DNA of 64,000 nt from TMED14 sp002378565 (GCA_943846715.1 OX044356.1:930001-994000), one strand, 5' to 3'; shown: positions 18,191 to 27,266, counted from the stretch's first letter. The notes: generated from the letters alone by a model not told the origin. Made by a program: numbers and translations.

Positions 18191-18216
18191 AGCGTGTAAT
18201 CCATGGATTACACGCT
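18191..18216 (-). terminator. Terminator of tRNA-Ser
   Basis: Near-perfect palindrome AGCGTGTAATCC-AT-GGATTACACGCT (12-bp stem). On the minus strand it is followed by a run of T (complement of A at 18184-18190). It lies about 25 bp past the tRNA. Confidence 0.8.
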
Positions 18217-18240
18217 TAGATGCTTTGCACATGCTGCTAG

Positions 18241-18329
18241 CGGTGAGAGGGGGATTCGAACCCCCGGTACGCGTAATTACGTACGCCAGTTTAGCAAACT
18301 GGTGGTTTCAGCCACTCACCCACCTCACC
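18241..18329 (-). tRNA. tRNA-Ser (GCU)
   Basis: 89 nt on the minus strand. Acceptor GGTGAGG pairs with TCTCACC, anticodon stem CCAGT/ACTGG with loop TTGCTAA (anticodon GCT), a long class II variable arm built on GTACG/CGTAC-type pairing, T-arm GGGGGTTCGAATCCCCC, discriminator G. CCA is not encoded. Confidence 0.96.
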
Positions 18330-18389
18330 GTTTATGCCATCAAGACCCTGCCTTTCAATAGGGGCTATTGCATGCGCTTCAAGCGATGG

Positions 18390-18419
18390 CAAAAGTAGGT
18401 AAAAGGCCTGCACAATCAA
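18390..18419 (-). promoter_or_regulatory. Promoter for tRNA-Ser
   Basis: On the minus strand TTG (18417-18419), a 19-bp spacer, then TACTTTTG (18390-18397). This is the best match in the window to the Bacteroidota consensus TTG-N19-TAnnTTTG. The expected start is about 54 nt upstream of the mature tRNA. Confidence 0.65.
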
Positions 18420-18511
18420 CGGCTTGGAAGGAAAAAATACATCACGCTTTGTCTGTGATGCCGATTGGAAGGCCATCCGAAATTACCTTAGCAGCTTAAA
18501 GCATCAACCAC

Positions 18512-19690
18512 ATGAAAAACGTCGTCATCGTATCTGCTACTCGCACAGCCCTAGGAAGCTTCATGGGCTCCTTAAGCTCAGTACCAGCAACTGAACTTGG
18601 AAGTGCTGCTATCAAAGGCGCCATGGATCGAATTTCACTTGATCCAGGATCCGTCGATGAAGTACTGATGGGATGTGTCTTGCAAGCCAATGTTGGCCAA
18701 GCACCTGCTCGTCAAGCCGCACTAGGCGCTGGCTTAAACCATCATGTCCCATGCACCACCGTGAACAAGGTCTGCGCGTCAGGCATGAAGGCCATCATGC
18801 TTGGCGCCCAATCCATCGCCCTTGGCCATGCAGAGGTCGTGGTTGCAGGTGGCATGGAAAACATGAGTCAAGTCCCCCACTACCTACCCAACTCTCGCAA
18901 GGGCTTCAAGTTTGGTGACAGCGCCTTGGTTGATGGGCTCAGCAAAGACGGCCTCATCAATGTCTATGATGGTCAAGTCATGGGGGTCTGTGCAGACCTA
19001 TGCGCAACAGAACACAACTTCTCACGTGAGGATCAAGATGCCTTTGCTTTGGAGAGCTACGATCGAAGTGCTGCTGCATGGGAAGCTGGCAAATTTTCAG
19101 ACGAAGTTGTGCCCGTTGAAGTGAAAGGTCGTCGTGGGGCCATCACCGTGGTTGATCACGACGAAGAGTACAGCCAATTGCGACGAGACAAAATAGGTAG
19201 CCTCCGCGCAGCCTTCACCAAGGATGGCACCGTGACTGCTGCCAATTCCTCCACATTGAATGATGGTGCTGCGGCTGTCATATTGATGTCTGAAGACAAA
19301 GCGAAAGCGATGGGCCTTGAGCCACTAGCACGCATCGCTGGCTATGCAGATGCTGCGCATGAACCTGAGAGGTTCACCACGGCACCTGCTAAAGCATTGC
19401 CTCTGGCAGCTAAAAAAGCAGGACTCAGTGTGTCAGATATTGACTACTTCGAGCTCAATGAAGCTTTCTCCGTTGTGGGCCTGGCCAACATCAAACTTTT
19501 AGGCATCGATGCAGCAAAGACCAATGTCAACGGTGGTGCCGTTTCTTTAGGTCACCCACTGGGATGCAGTGGTGCGCGCATCATTGTCACCTTGATCAAT
19601 GTGCTTAAACAAAATGGTGGTCGCTACGGTGGTGCTGGCATTTGCAATGGTGGTGGCGGAGCATCCGCCATGGTCATCGAAAACTTCTGA
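18512..19690 (+). CDS. Acetyl-CoA C-acyltransferase (thiolase)
   Basis: 392 aa, full-length thiolase that condenses or cleaves acyl-CoA (acetoacetyl-CoA type). Acyl-enzyme Cys 88 is in NKVCASGMKA, the catalytic His 348 in GGAVSLGHPLGCSGAR, and Cys 378 in GICNGGGGAS. NEAFSVV and GMENMSQVPH are also typical of AtoB/PhaA-like biosynthetic thiolases. No 3-hydroxyacyl-CoA dehydrogenase lies nearby, so fatty acid oxidation, mevalonate and ketone pathways cannot be told apart. The following gene begins 1 nt after the stop. Confidence 0.93.
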   Translation: MKNVVIVSATRTALGSFMGSLSSVPATELGSAAIKGAMDRISLDPGSVDEVLMGCVLQANVGQAPARQAALGAGLNHHVPCTTVNKVCASGMKAIMLGAQSIALGHAEVVVAGGMENMSQVPHYLPNSRKGFKFGDSALVDGLSKDGLINVYDGQVMGVCADLCATEHNFSREDQDAFALESYDRSAAAWEAGKFSDEVVPVEVKGRRGAITVVDHDEEYSQLRRDKIGSLRAAFTKDGTVTAANSSTLNDGAAAVILMSEDKAKAMGLEPLARIAGYADAAHEPERFTTAPAKALPLAAKKAGLSVSDIDYFELNEAFSVVGLANIKLLGIDAAKTNVNGGAVSLGHPLGCSGARIIVTLINVLKQNGGRYGGAGICNGGGGASAMVIENF

Positions 19691-19691
19691 T

Positions 19692-20474
19692 TTGAACACC
19701 TACGGATACGCCCAATTCAGTGCCATCCCGATGCGTCGGGAGGCTGACCATTGCAGTGAAATGGTCAATCAAGCCATGTTGGGCGAACCCATGGAGTTCC
19801 TGGCTAACAAAGCCCTTTGGACCAAGGTTCGACTGGCTCATGATGGCTATGAAGGGTGGGTGTTAACGGCCCAGTTGCTAACCATTGATCAATTGACCTA
19901 CCGGGCATTGATCGAACAAACCCAAGAGCTGGTAGCTGATGGGATCAACTTACTGGAGCATGAGTCCCCAGAAAAAACCCGAGTGGTTGCAGCCGGTGCG
20001 CTTTTACCAAATTACAACCCGTCAACAGGACAACTCAGCCTGGGTCAAGACAGCTTTCAATTTGAAGGCCTGCTGTCCAACCGTGAAACCACCAGGGACA
20101 ATGTATTGATGCATGCTTACACTTTCCTTCATGCACCCTACCTCTGGGGCGGCAGAACCGTTATGGGCATTGACTGCAGTGGGCTCTCACAGATGGCCTA
20201 CCGACTCAGCGGCATCACCTTGCTTCGCGATGCAAGCCAGCAAGCCACCCAAGGCGAAACAGTCGATTTCTTAACCGAAGCTCAGCCTGGAGATCTGGTG
20301 TTTTTTGACAATGATCAAGGGGCAATTACCCATGTTGGCATCTTTCTGCGACAAGATCACATCCTGCACGCGAGCGGGTCCGTTCGCATCGATGGCCTGG
20401 ACCAAACAGGTATCTACAATGCAGATACTGGCAAGCACAGCCACAAACTGCGATTGATCAAACGCTATTTTTGA
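19692..20474 (+). CDS. NlpC/P60 family cysteine peptidase with SH3 domain
   Basis: 260 aa from a TTG start 1 nt after the thiolase stop; homologues in the phylum begin at the equivalent YGICNLS-like position, here YGYAQFSAIPMR. The N-terminal half is an SH3b-like domain (NQAMLGEPMEFL...WTKVRLAHDGYEGWV). The C-terminal half is NlpC/P60: WGGRTVMGIDCSGLSQ with the catalytic Cys, AQPGDLVFFDND, THVGIFL with the catalytic His, and HILHASGSVRID. It probably cleaves gamma-D-Glu-diaminopimelate bonds of peptidoglycan. No signal peptide is visible at this start. Confidence 0.88.
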   Translation: MNTYGYAQFSAIPMRREADHCSEMVNQAMLGEPMEFLANKALWTKVRLAHDGYEGWVLTAQLLTIDQLTYRALIEQTQELVADGINLLEHESPEKTRVVAAGALLPNYNPSTGQLSLGQDSFQFEGLLSNRETTRDNVLMHAYTFLHAPYLWGGRTVMGIDCSGLSQMAYRLSGITLLRDASQQATQGETVDFLTEAQPGDLVFFDNDQGAITHVGIFLRQDHILHASGSVRIDGLDQTGIYNADTGKHSHKLRLIKRYF

Positions 20475-20492
20475 AACATGTCTGATTGAGCC

Positions 20493-20909
20493 CTACTCAA
20501 TCAAGTCCTGAGACATCAAGCCCTGAGACATCAAGCTATCAAGTGCATGGGTAGCCTCACCCAATGCCTTTTTCATGCGAAGGCCTTTAAGACGCCACAA
20601 ATCCCTTTCGATGGATAACTCTCGATGCAGGACAATGACAGAATCCATGGCATCGACCTGAGCATGCAAGCTATCTGCCATCAAAGCAATGTGCTGTTCC
20701 TTGGATTGAACCATGTAGTAGAGGGCTGTTTGATCCGCTGACAACAAGCCTAAACTATCCTTCAGGTCTTGGTATTGCAAAACTTGAAGGCTGCTATCCT
20801 GCCGGAGGCGGTCTACTCGGACAAGCTCAATGTCATAGTTTGCTTTGCTTACCACACAGCTGCTAAGGGTCAACAAACAAACAACAATAAACCAGGGCAT
20901 CTTTTGCAT
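20493..20909 (-). CDS. Small coiled-coil lipoprotein
   Basis: 138 aa. Lipoprotein signal (FIVVCLLTLSSC, Cys 18), followed by a long heptad-like helix (residues about 30-125) rich in L/D/Q/S, e.g. LQYQDLKDSLGLLS and LHRELSIERDLWRLKG. No family is recognised; it probably forms an envelope coiled coil. The last residues carry a five-residue duplication (LMSQG/LMSQD) caused by a 15-nt tandem repeat. It lies between the convergent NlpC gene and the divergent selU. Confidence 0.72.
   Translation of the reverse strand: MQKMPWFIVVCLLTLSSCVVSKANYDIELVRVDRLRQDSSLQVLQYQDLKDSLGLLSADQTALYYMVQSKEQHIALMADSLHAQVDAMDSVIVLHRELSIERDLWRLKGLRMKKALGEATHALDSLMSQGLMSQDLIE
20507..20536. repeat. 15-nt tandem duplication
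   Basis: CCTGAGACATCAAGC occurs twice in direct succession at the 3' end of the coiled-coil lipoprotein gene, in frame. Confidence 0.85.
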
Positions 20910-20913
20910 GCGC

Positions 20914-20921
20914 TAAAGATA
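20914..20921 (-). promoter_or_regulatory. -7-like element abutting the lipoprotein start
   Basis: The minus strand reads TATCTTTAGCGCATG, one mismatch from TAnnTTTG, ending 4 nt before the start codon. Confidence 0.3.
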
Positions 20922-20926
20922 GGCAT

Positions 20927-21946
20927 ATGTACCTTGCAGCCATGCCAATCATTGACGTACGAAGCCCTTCAGAATTTGCACATGGCCATGCACCCGGTGC
21001 ATTGAACATGCCTCTATTCACCGACGAAGAAAGGGAGGCTGTTGGCATTTGCTACAAGCAGAAGGGTCAGCAAGCAGCGGTCCGCTTAGGGCTGTCTTTC
21101 ACTGGGCCAAAGATGGCAGACATGCTAGCCTTTGCCGACAAACAGGCAAAAGGTCAAACTATCGATTTGTATTGCTGGCGTGGCGGAATGCGGAGCGCAT
21201 CGGTAGAATGGCTTCTCAACTTAGGTGACTTGAACGTGAACCGATGGGATGGCGGCTACAAATCATACCGGCAGAAGGTCCTGTCATCATGGCATAACCC
21301 ACCACCATTGGTTGTACTGAGCGGCCTAACTGGCAGCGGAAAAACTGCCATCCTCAATGCCATGGCAGATCAGGTGCAAGTATTGGACCTTGAAGGGCTT
21401 GCCAACCACAAAGGCTCATCCTTTGGCGCTGTCATGGAGTCGCCACAGCCTATGAATGAACAATTTGAAAACAATGGCGCAGTCTTGTTCTCATCCATGA
21501 ATCACAAACAAGCCCTCTGGATCGAAGATGAATCCCGGTCTATTGGTAAGGTATTCCTTCAAGATCCTTTCTTTGATTTGAAAAAGGTGGCACCCATTGT
21601 TATGGTGCATAGAGGTATCGAAGATCGCGTCAAACACCTTACAGAGCTTTATGGCGAAGCCCCTGTGGATGAACTCATTGAAGCATTTAACCGCATTCGC
21701 AAGCGCTTGGGCGATTTGCGAACCACGCAATGCATCGATGCCGTCAAGGCTGGCGACTTAGCCTATGCATCAAGGGAAGCCTTGCACTACTACGACCAGG
21801 CCTACCAAAAGAGCATCGACATGCGAAAGGATCAAATTATTTGGTCCGGTAATTTTGCTGATATGGATCACGAAAGTATCGCTGAGAAGCTCATCCGTGA
21901 AGCGCAACCTGTTGTTGAATCCTACTACAAGACAAGTCATGAGTAA
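20927..21946 (+). CDS. selU: tRNA 2-selenouridine synthase
   Basis: 339 aa (also called mnmH/ybbB). It converts 2-thiouridine at wobble position 34 of certain tRNAs to 2-selenouridine through a geranylated intermediate, using selenophosphate. An N-terminal rhodanese domain (PIIDVRSPSEFAHGH, then YCWRGGMRS with active Cys 83) is followed by a P-loop domain (SGLTGSGKT, residues 132-140; LEGLANHKGSSFG; PQPMNEQFE). The start may be the second ATG at 20942 (MPIIDV). The gene overlaps selD by 8 nt, which supplies its substrate. Confidence 0.94.
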   Translation: MYLAAMPIIDVRSPSEFAHGHAPGALNMPLFTDEEREAVGICYKQKGQQAAVRLGLSFTGPKMADMLAFADKQAKGQTIDLYCWRGGMRSASVEWLLNLGDLNVNRWDGGYKSYRQKVLSSWHNPPPLVVLSGLTGSGKTAILNAMADQVQVLDLEGLANHKGSSFGAVMESPQPMNEQFENNGAVLFSSMNHKQALWIEDESRSIGKVFLQDPFFDLKKVAPIVMVHRGIEDRVKHLTELYGEAPVDELIEAFNRIRKRLGDLRTTQCIDAVKAGDLAYASREALHYYDQAYQKSIDMRKDQIIWSGNFADMDHESIAEKLIREAQPVVESYYKTSHE

Positions 21947-22973
21947 TGCCCTAACCTCCTTCAATCCCGGCAGTGGCTGTGGCTGTAAAATGGCGCCAAA
22001 CGACCTACATCGCATGCTTGAACAATCCGGTGACTGCGGCGACTTCCCTGGACTGCTCATAGGCCATGAGACGGGCGATGATGCAGCGGTGATGGACATC
22101 GGGAATGATCAACTTTTGATTCACACCACCGACTTCTTCACCCCCATCGTTGATGACGCCTATGACTTTGGTCGGATTGCTGCTGCCAATGCCATCTCAG
22201 ACGTGTACGCAATGGGCGGCACGCCCAGCATGGCCCTGGCGATCTTAGGCTGGCCTGTTGACCTGTTGCCTGTGGAGCAAGCTGCAAAGGTCATTGCTGG
22301 AGCCCGAAGTGTTTGTAAACAAGCGGGTATTCCTCTGGCTGGTGGGCATAGCATCAATATTCCCCAACCCCTATTTGGTCTTTCAGTGACAGGGCATGTT
22401 CACCGCGACCAACTGAAACGGCATGCTGGCGCAAAGCCCGGTGATCTGCTGATCTTGACCAAACCCCTTGGGGTTGGATTGCTGGCAACCGCCATGAAAA
22501 AAGGCATCGCCACCGACAGGGACATCCAATGGGCCATTGAAACCATGAGCCAACTCAATGACATCGGTTCAGCCTTAGCCGCTATTGACGGGCTTCATGC
22601 CATGACCGATGTCACAGGCTTTGGGTTGCTCGGTCATGCAATAGAACTATGTGAAGCATCCGATGTGTCAGCCACATTAAGCAACAAAGACCTACCCACT
22701 TATAACATGAAACGGTTGATGGAACTTTATGGTCAGCATTGTCTACCCCAGGGAACCACCAAAAACTTCACAGCCTATGTGGGCGATGTCAGCAGCATGG
22801 ACGGCCCGCAACTAGCCATTCTATGCGACCCACAAACCAGTGGCGGATTGCTGCTTAGTGTTGCACCAGAAGCCTTAGGTCAGGTGCAGGGCATGCTGAA
22901 ACAGGCCAACCTCTGTGACGGGGTTATCGGGCATGTCCATGAAACATCCAGCCCTCGAATCACAATCAACTAA
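21939..22973 (+). CDS. selD: Selenide, water dikinase (selenophosphate synthetase)
   Basis: 344 aa. Makes selenophosphate from selenide and ATP. The active-site loop is SGCGCKMAP with Cys 14 (Cys, not selenocysteine) and Lys 17, the counterparts of E. coli Cys 17 and Lys 20. AIRS-fold motifs GDDAAV, TTDFFTPIVDD and ANAISDVYAMGG are followed by TDVTGFGLLGH and CDPQTSGGLL. The ATG at 21939 lies inside the last codons of selU. The frame extends further upstream without homology. No selA, selB or selC was seen in the window. Confidence 0.95.
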   Translation: MSNALTSFNPGSGCGCKMAPNDLHRMLEQSGDCGDFPGLLIGHETGDDAAVMDIGNDQLLIHTTDFFTPIVDDAYDFGRIAAANAISDVYAMGGTPSMALAILGWPVDLLPVEQAAKVIAGARSVCKQAGIPLAGGHSINIPQPLFGLSVTGHVHRDQLKRHAGAKPGDLLILTKPLGVGLLATAMKKGIATDRDIQWAIETMSQLNDIGSALAAIDGLHAMTDVTGFGLLGHAIELCEASDVSATLSNKDLPTYNMKRLMELYGQHCLPQGTTKNFTAYVGDVSSMDGPQLAILCDPQTSGGLLLSVAPEALGQVQGMLKQANLCDGVIGHVHETSSPRITIN

Positions 22974-24631
22974 GGGACGGGCCACCCTGAAGCATCCCCT
23001 TGGCGGCTGACATCAGGGCTGCTGTGAAACCGCGCTTCACTTTGAATCATTTCAACCGCTTCAAATCGACCAATTTGTGAACGCGTTTTGAGCTCATGCC
23101 CTCGCAAGCGCAAACAGAGTTTGGTGAAGGGGCTGAGTGCATCCGTCTCAACAAAGAGAAACCCTGGCCAGCCCTGAGCATGGAGTTTCTTTTTAGCCAC
23201 TGCCTCATCCAAAGTCATGTCATAGCGCAAACGGTTGGTCAAAACTTGGAAGACATTGGTAATGATGGTGCTGCCTCCTGGTGTGCCAAGGGCCATGACA
23301 TGACCCGATCGGCTGGCAATGGTTGGTGTCATGCTTGACAGCATGCGTTTACCAGGACCCACGGCATTCACCCCAAAGCCCACCAAGCCAAATTGGTTAG
23401 GCTTACCTGGGGATAAGGCAAAATCATCCATCTCATTGTTTAGGATAAACCCAGCAACCCAATGCTTGCTGCCGTAGGATGAATTCAATGTGGTGGTAAT
23501 GGCAATGGCATGCCCCTGTTGATCAACAATGCTAAGGTGTGTGGTCTCTTCGCTCTCGGTATGAATAAGCAGATTCAAGTCCTTGGATTTGCCAGAGGTG
23601 AAATTTGGGATTGCTTTGAATCGATCCTGAAGACGGCCAGCATCAAGCAAGGCCTCAGTGGATAACTTCATGGATGACGGGTCACCTAAATGCAGGGCTC
23701 TGTCCTCATAAACCAGTCGGCATATCTCTGTGAAGTCATGCGCATAGGCCGCTGATCCATGGCGTTGCATTCGATTGCCATCACGTTCACTGGCTTGAAG
23801 CATTTGAATCAAGGCCACACCACCACTCGATGGCGGCCCCATCGTCACAACATCATAGCCCCTGTAGGTCGTCAGCAAGGGTTCTCGCCAATGGGGTTGG
23901 TAATGAAGCAGATCCTCGGCAGTGATCCATTGATCTGCTTCCCGCATGCGATGAACAAGTGCCTCTGCCACTGCTCCCTGGTAAAATCCATCAGGGCCTT
24001 CGCTTGCAATAGTTCGCAATGTCATGGCTAAATCTGGTTGGACAAAAAGGGATCCTTCATCCCACCCACCTCGTGTGAATGGTCCAGCACCTTGTGGGTT
24101 GCTTTCCCGAAAGGTGTTTGCCAACTGGTTGATTTCTAATGCTTGAATTGCTGTAAGGGGAAAGCCAAACTCTGCCAATTCAATGGCTGGCATCAACAGG
24201 TCCATCCATGGCATGCTCCCTAGGGAGTCATGCATGGCCCACATACCCGCAACAGACCCCGGAATACCTGAAGCGTACAGGCTGTGCAAAGATTTGCCTT
24301 CGATGATGGATCCATCCTTGATGTAGCTATCCGCCTGTGCGGCAAGGGGTGCTTTTTCTCGGTAATCTAGACTAAGTGCTTGACCATCAGCTAATCGCAC
24401 CACAGCAAAGCCACCTCCACCCAGGTTTCCAGCCCTTGGCAAGACAACAGCCAGCGCAAAATGTGTTGCCACAGCTGCATCAAAGGCATTGCCCCCTTGC
24501 ATCAAAATTGCTTTTGCCACATCAACTGCAATGGGATGTGCAGCAGCAACGGCGCCTTGACCTTGCATGGAGGGGCCATGCAACATCATCAAACAGGTCA
24601 ATCCAATGGCTTTGAGCAATGGGCTCACCAT
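22970..24631 (-). CDS. ggt: Gamma-glutamyltransferase
   Basis: 553 aa. Secreted Ntn hydrolase that removes or transfers the gamma-glutamyl group of glutathione-like compounds. A hydrophobic signal (LLKAIGLTCLMMLHG) precedes AHPIAVDVAKAIL, GGNAFDAAVA and NLGGGGF. Autocleavage should occur before Thr 363 in EETTHLSIVD, followed by TLNSSYGS, and near the end MTPTIA and LGTPGGSTII. All key residues are present. The start overlaps the stop of the PLP enzyme gene by 7 nt, placing it last in a four-gene operon; its end overlaps the convergent selD by 4 nt. Confidence 0.93.
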   Translation of the reverse strand: MVSPLLKAIGLTCLMMLHGPSMQGQGAVAAAHPIAVDVAKAILMQGGNAFDAAVATHFALAVVLPRAGNLGGGGFAVVRLADGQALSLDYREKAPLAAQADSYIKDGSIIEGKSLHSLYASGIPGSVAGMWAMHDSLGSMPWMDLLMPAIELAEFGFPLTAIQALEINQLANTFRESNPQGAGPFTRGGWDEGSLFVQPDLAMTLRTIASEGPDGFYQGAVAEALVHRMREADQWITAEDLLHYQPHWREPLLTTYRGYDVVTMGPPSSGGVALIQMLQASERDGNRMQRHGSAAYAHDFTEICRLVYEDRALHLGDPSSMKLSTEALLDAGRLQDRFKAIPNFTSGKSKDLNLLIHTESEETTHLSIVDQQGHAIAITTTLNSSYGSKHWVAGFILNNEMDDFALSPGKPNQFGLVGFGVNAVGPGKRMLSSMTPTIASRSGHVMALGTPGGSTIITNVFQVLTNRLRYDMTLDEAVAKKKLHAQGWPGFLFVETDALSPFTKLCLRLRGHELKTRSQIGRFEAVEMIQSEARFHSSPDVSRQGDASGWPVP

Positions 24632-25869
24632 ACCTGCTTTCGTTCAGACAGCAACTCAACTTGCTTGCCTTGTTGACTGACACCAATAACCTTTGGGATA
24701 TCCCTGCTGCAATGTCTGGACCAGAGTGCGTAGGCATTGGACCCTGTGTGGCGCATCAACAACTTATCACCTGCATCAATCCGGGGCAAAGTCACATCTC
24801 GCACAACATAGTCGCCGGCAAAGCACAGAGGGCCTGCAATGTCATGCTTGCACAGGGTGGCCACTTTTACCTTGGCTGCCTGATCTAAAACCGTCAACGG
24901 AATGCCTCGGGGGCTGCTGTAAGCATCCCTCATCAGGAAATCAGCACCTAGATGGATGAATGCTATGCGCTGGCTTCCGCGATCCATAGCGTATTCAACA
25001 TCTGATATTGCAAATCCCGTATGGAAATGGGTCCATTGACCAAACTCTGTCACCAAGTGAAAATCTGACCACAGTTCGGGTATACTAGCCTTCAATGCGC
25101 TGGCATAGGTCTGCATGTAACTCTCTCCTTTGTTGATCTCTTCAGGTGAAAGTCCACCTCCCATGTCAATAACTGTAATCCGCCTTGATTCTCCTGCCTT
25201 AGCGAGGAAGTCATTGGCCTCTTTTGCCAGTTCCATCAATGCGTTCACAGCTTGAACAGCCTGCGTTAAATCACTCATGGATGAACCGGAATGGACATGC
25301 AAGGCAGTCACCGGATACTTCAATATGGCATGTAGAATGGATGATCGATCAGAGATTGGCACCCCAAACTTGGATTCCAACCCCGACACATGGTATAGCG
25401 CCGCATCCGACACCTGCATCTCTGGATTGATGCGAATGCCCATTTGGAAGCTTGGATGCTCAGGCATTCGCTCCAACTCTTCCAAGCTGTTGACATTGAG
25501 CAGCAAGCGATCACCAATGGCTTGACATGCCTCGATTTCATGAGACCTTTTAACCGGTGAATCAAAAATGATATGCTTAGCCTTTGCCTCAACGGCCAGG
25601 TACACCTCCTCCATGGAGGCTGCTTCCAGTCCATAACCCCATGCAACCATGCGATTAAGAACGGCCTGATGCGGCATGGTTTTGATGGCCACGCAGTGAT
25701 TTGCATGCGGGTGACCGAAGGCCTTGGACAAATGGGCTAAACGCGCTTCAAGGGCATCCCAGTCAACAAAAAGCAAGCTAGAATCTTTGTCACTGACCCA
25801 TCCCCTGTGCACAGCTACCTGGTAGGCACGTTGTGACTGTTCAATCAAGTGCAATGCGTGATCACTCAT
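24625..25869 (-). CDS. Fold-type-III PLP enzyme (Orn/DAP/Arg decarboxylase-like)
   Basis: 414 aa. Alanine-racemase-type barrel with the PLP Lys 63 in HCVAIKTMPHQAV, GYGLEAASMEEV (79-89), VHSGSS (His 193) and the phosphate loop DMGGGLS (235-241). The C-terminal barrel has GPLCFAGDYV (Cys 349, Asp 353) and SNAYALWS in place of the usual GAY. The EPGR motif of decarboxylases is EFGQ (275-278), so the cofactor or substrate contact is altered. It is related to diaminopimelate and carboxynorspermidine decarboxylases, but the substrate is not assignable. It overlaps genes on both sides (4 and 7 nt). Confidence 0.8.
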   Translation of the reverse strand: MSDHALHLIEQSQRAYQVAVHRGWVSDKDSSLLFVDWDALEARLAHLSKAFGHPHANHCVAIKTMPHQAVLNRMVAWGYGLEAASMEEVYLAVEAKAKHIIFDSPVKRSHEIEACQAIGDRLLLNVNSLEELERMPEHPSFQMGIRINPEMQVSDAALYHVSGLESKFGVPISDRSSILHAILKYPVTALHVHSGSSMSDLTQAVQAVNALMELAKEANDFLAKAGESRRITVIDMGGGLSPEEINKGESYMQTYASALKASIPELWSDFHLVTEFGQWTHFHTGFAISDVEYAMDRGSQRIAFIHLGADFLMRDAYSSPRGIPLTVLDQAAKVKVATLCKHDIAGPLCFAGDYVVRDVTLPRIDAGDKLLMRHTGSNAYALWSRHCSRDIPKVIGVSQQGKQVELLSERKQVW

Positions 25870-27257
25870 CCAAACAAGGTAAGGACCTTCTCTTCAATGA
25901 TGTCAACCAAGCGCAGATCATTGCGCAAATCAAATTTACCTTTCTCCATTTGCTTGCGAACCGAGTATGACCCTAAGGCCAATCGAATGAACGCAGATTT
26001 ACCATAGGTCACAGGCTGGCCCATGAATACCTTTTGATGATCACCAAGCCCTTCATGCTCCTCTGTTACCATTTGATCAAAGAGCACCTTTAGCTCATCC
26101 TTAAGAAGTTCCCTGCCATTCGCTTTGATGATGAAGGAAATGATGGAATCATTGCTCAACTCCATGTCTGGCATCAATTCAAACGTGTCACTCATGGCTA
26201 AACGGCCAGCTACCACGCGATTCCATCGTCGGATCCAGGCGTTGGTTGCAGATGCGGGAATGGCCATGTAGGCTTCCATTTCCTTGATGGCAATTTGCCA
26301 ACGCATGCGCAATCCCCAGTTTTGGAAATCTGGCAATTGCTCACGGATGCCCGTCAGTGAATGGGGAAAATCATACTTGGTGAAAAGCTTCCCAAAGACC
26401 GCTGCCGGACTGGCATCCAGAGATGACAATGCAGAGGTGATGGTTTTAGGCACCAGCAATGCACCACAAAAGGGCGGCGCTTGAAAGAATTTGGAGCCTG
26501 TGACCATTAGCATGACCCCTTTGGTGATCAGTTCATGAATCAATTGACGATCAGCGCGGAATTGGCACATATCCACGACCCACATCACCCCATCAGGGAA
26601 TTCATCGATGATGTTCAAATCATCCATGATGCCTGATTTACTACCGAACACAAGGTTGCCAATGATGGGCTTACCAAGGTTGTCCTTGATGATTTTCCGT
26701 ATGGCCTTCTTGTGATCTGCCACATTGCCCTGCTTGTCTCTAGCAGCAATGAAATGGTTGATTACCTCAGGCGCACCTTTGATGGTCTCTCCGAGGGGAA
26801 TGGTCTCTCCCATTTGATTCCATCCTGCATAGTATTTGCCTTCAGCAGCAGCTTTTGAGCCCGACCCTAACTCCTCTGGGCTGGTGACAATGTTGACAAT
26901 CGACTCGCCTGGGTGACTGATCGCTTGAAATATCAACGGAATGTACATGGCATCTGAGCCACTGGGGCCATACATGACTTGGAATTGATCCAGGTAATCC
27001 TGCTTCAATAAATTTTGCAAGGATCGGGTCTGCTCAGCAACTACCTCTTGGTAATTGCCAACTTGAATTTCCTCCATGAAGGCCTCAGCCACCTCATGAC
27101 CATCTTTATTCATGGGGCTACACGTGCATGAACCTCGCTGCATCAATCCCTCATACATCAAGGGCTGAAGGTGGTACTTGTTCCTGTTTTCAGTGCCTGT
27201 AAGAAAGATTCGTTCGTCGCATCCCGATGTTAGGATGTCTATCAATGATTGTGACAT
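25866..27257 (-). CDS. Fold-type-I PLP-dependent enzyme, unknown substrate
   Basis: 463 aa. Aspartate-aminotransferase-like fold: a cofactor cradle VMYGPSGSDAM (95-104), TSPEELGSGSKAA, Asp 229 in MWVVDMCQFRADR, and the probable PLP Lys 256 in MVTGSKFFQAPPFCGALLVP. It resembles an uncharacterised family found in cyanobacteria, plants and other bacteria (GSKFFGGPPFSGALL-type motif). The N-terminal part has an unusual Cys pair (GSCTCSP, 42-48). It overlaps the downstream PLP gene by 4 nt and follows the DUF6695-like gene by 9 nt, so the three proteins are probably made together. Confidence 0.78.
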   Translation of the reverse strand: MSQSLIDILTSGCDERIFLTGTENRNKYHLQPLMYEGLMQRGSCTCSPMNKDGHEVAEAFMEEIQVGNYQEVVAEQTRSLQNLLKQDYLDQFQVMYGPSGSDAMYIPLIFQAISHPGESIVNIVTSPEELGSGSKAAAEGKYYAGWNQMGETIPLGETIKGAPEVINHFIAARDKQGNVADHKKAIRKIIKDNLGKPIIGNLVFGSKSGIMDDLNIIDEFPDGVMWVVDMCQFRADRQLIHELITKGVMLMVTGSKFFQAPPFCGALLVPKTITSALSSLDASPAAVFGKLFTKYDFPHSLTGIREQLPDFQNWGLRMRWQIAIKEMEAYMAIPASATNAWIRRWNRVVAGRLAMSDTFELMPDMELSNDSIISFIIKANGRELLKDELKVLFDQMVTEEHEGLGDHQKVFMGQPVTYGKSAFIRLALGSYSVRKQMEKGKFDLRNDLRLVDIIEEKVLTLFG

Positions 27258-27266
27258 GTGTCGCTC

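Noticed and set aside
21939..22025. SelD as a selenoprotein
   Set aside because: The active-site position is an ordinary Cys codon with no in-frame TGA, and no Sec machinery was seen.
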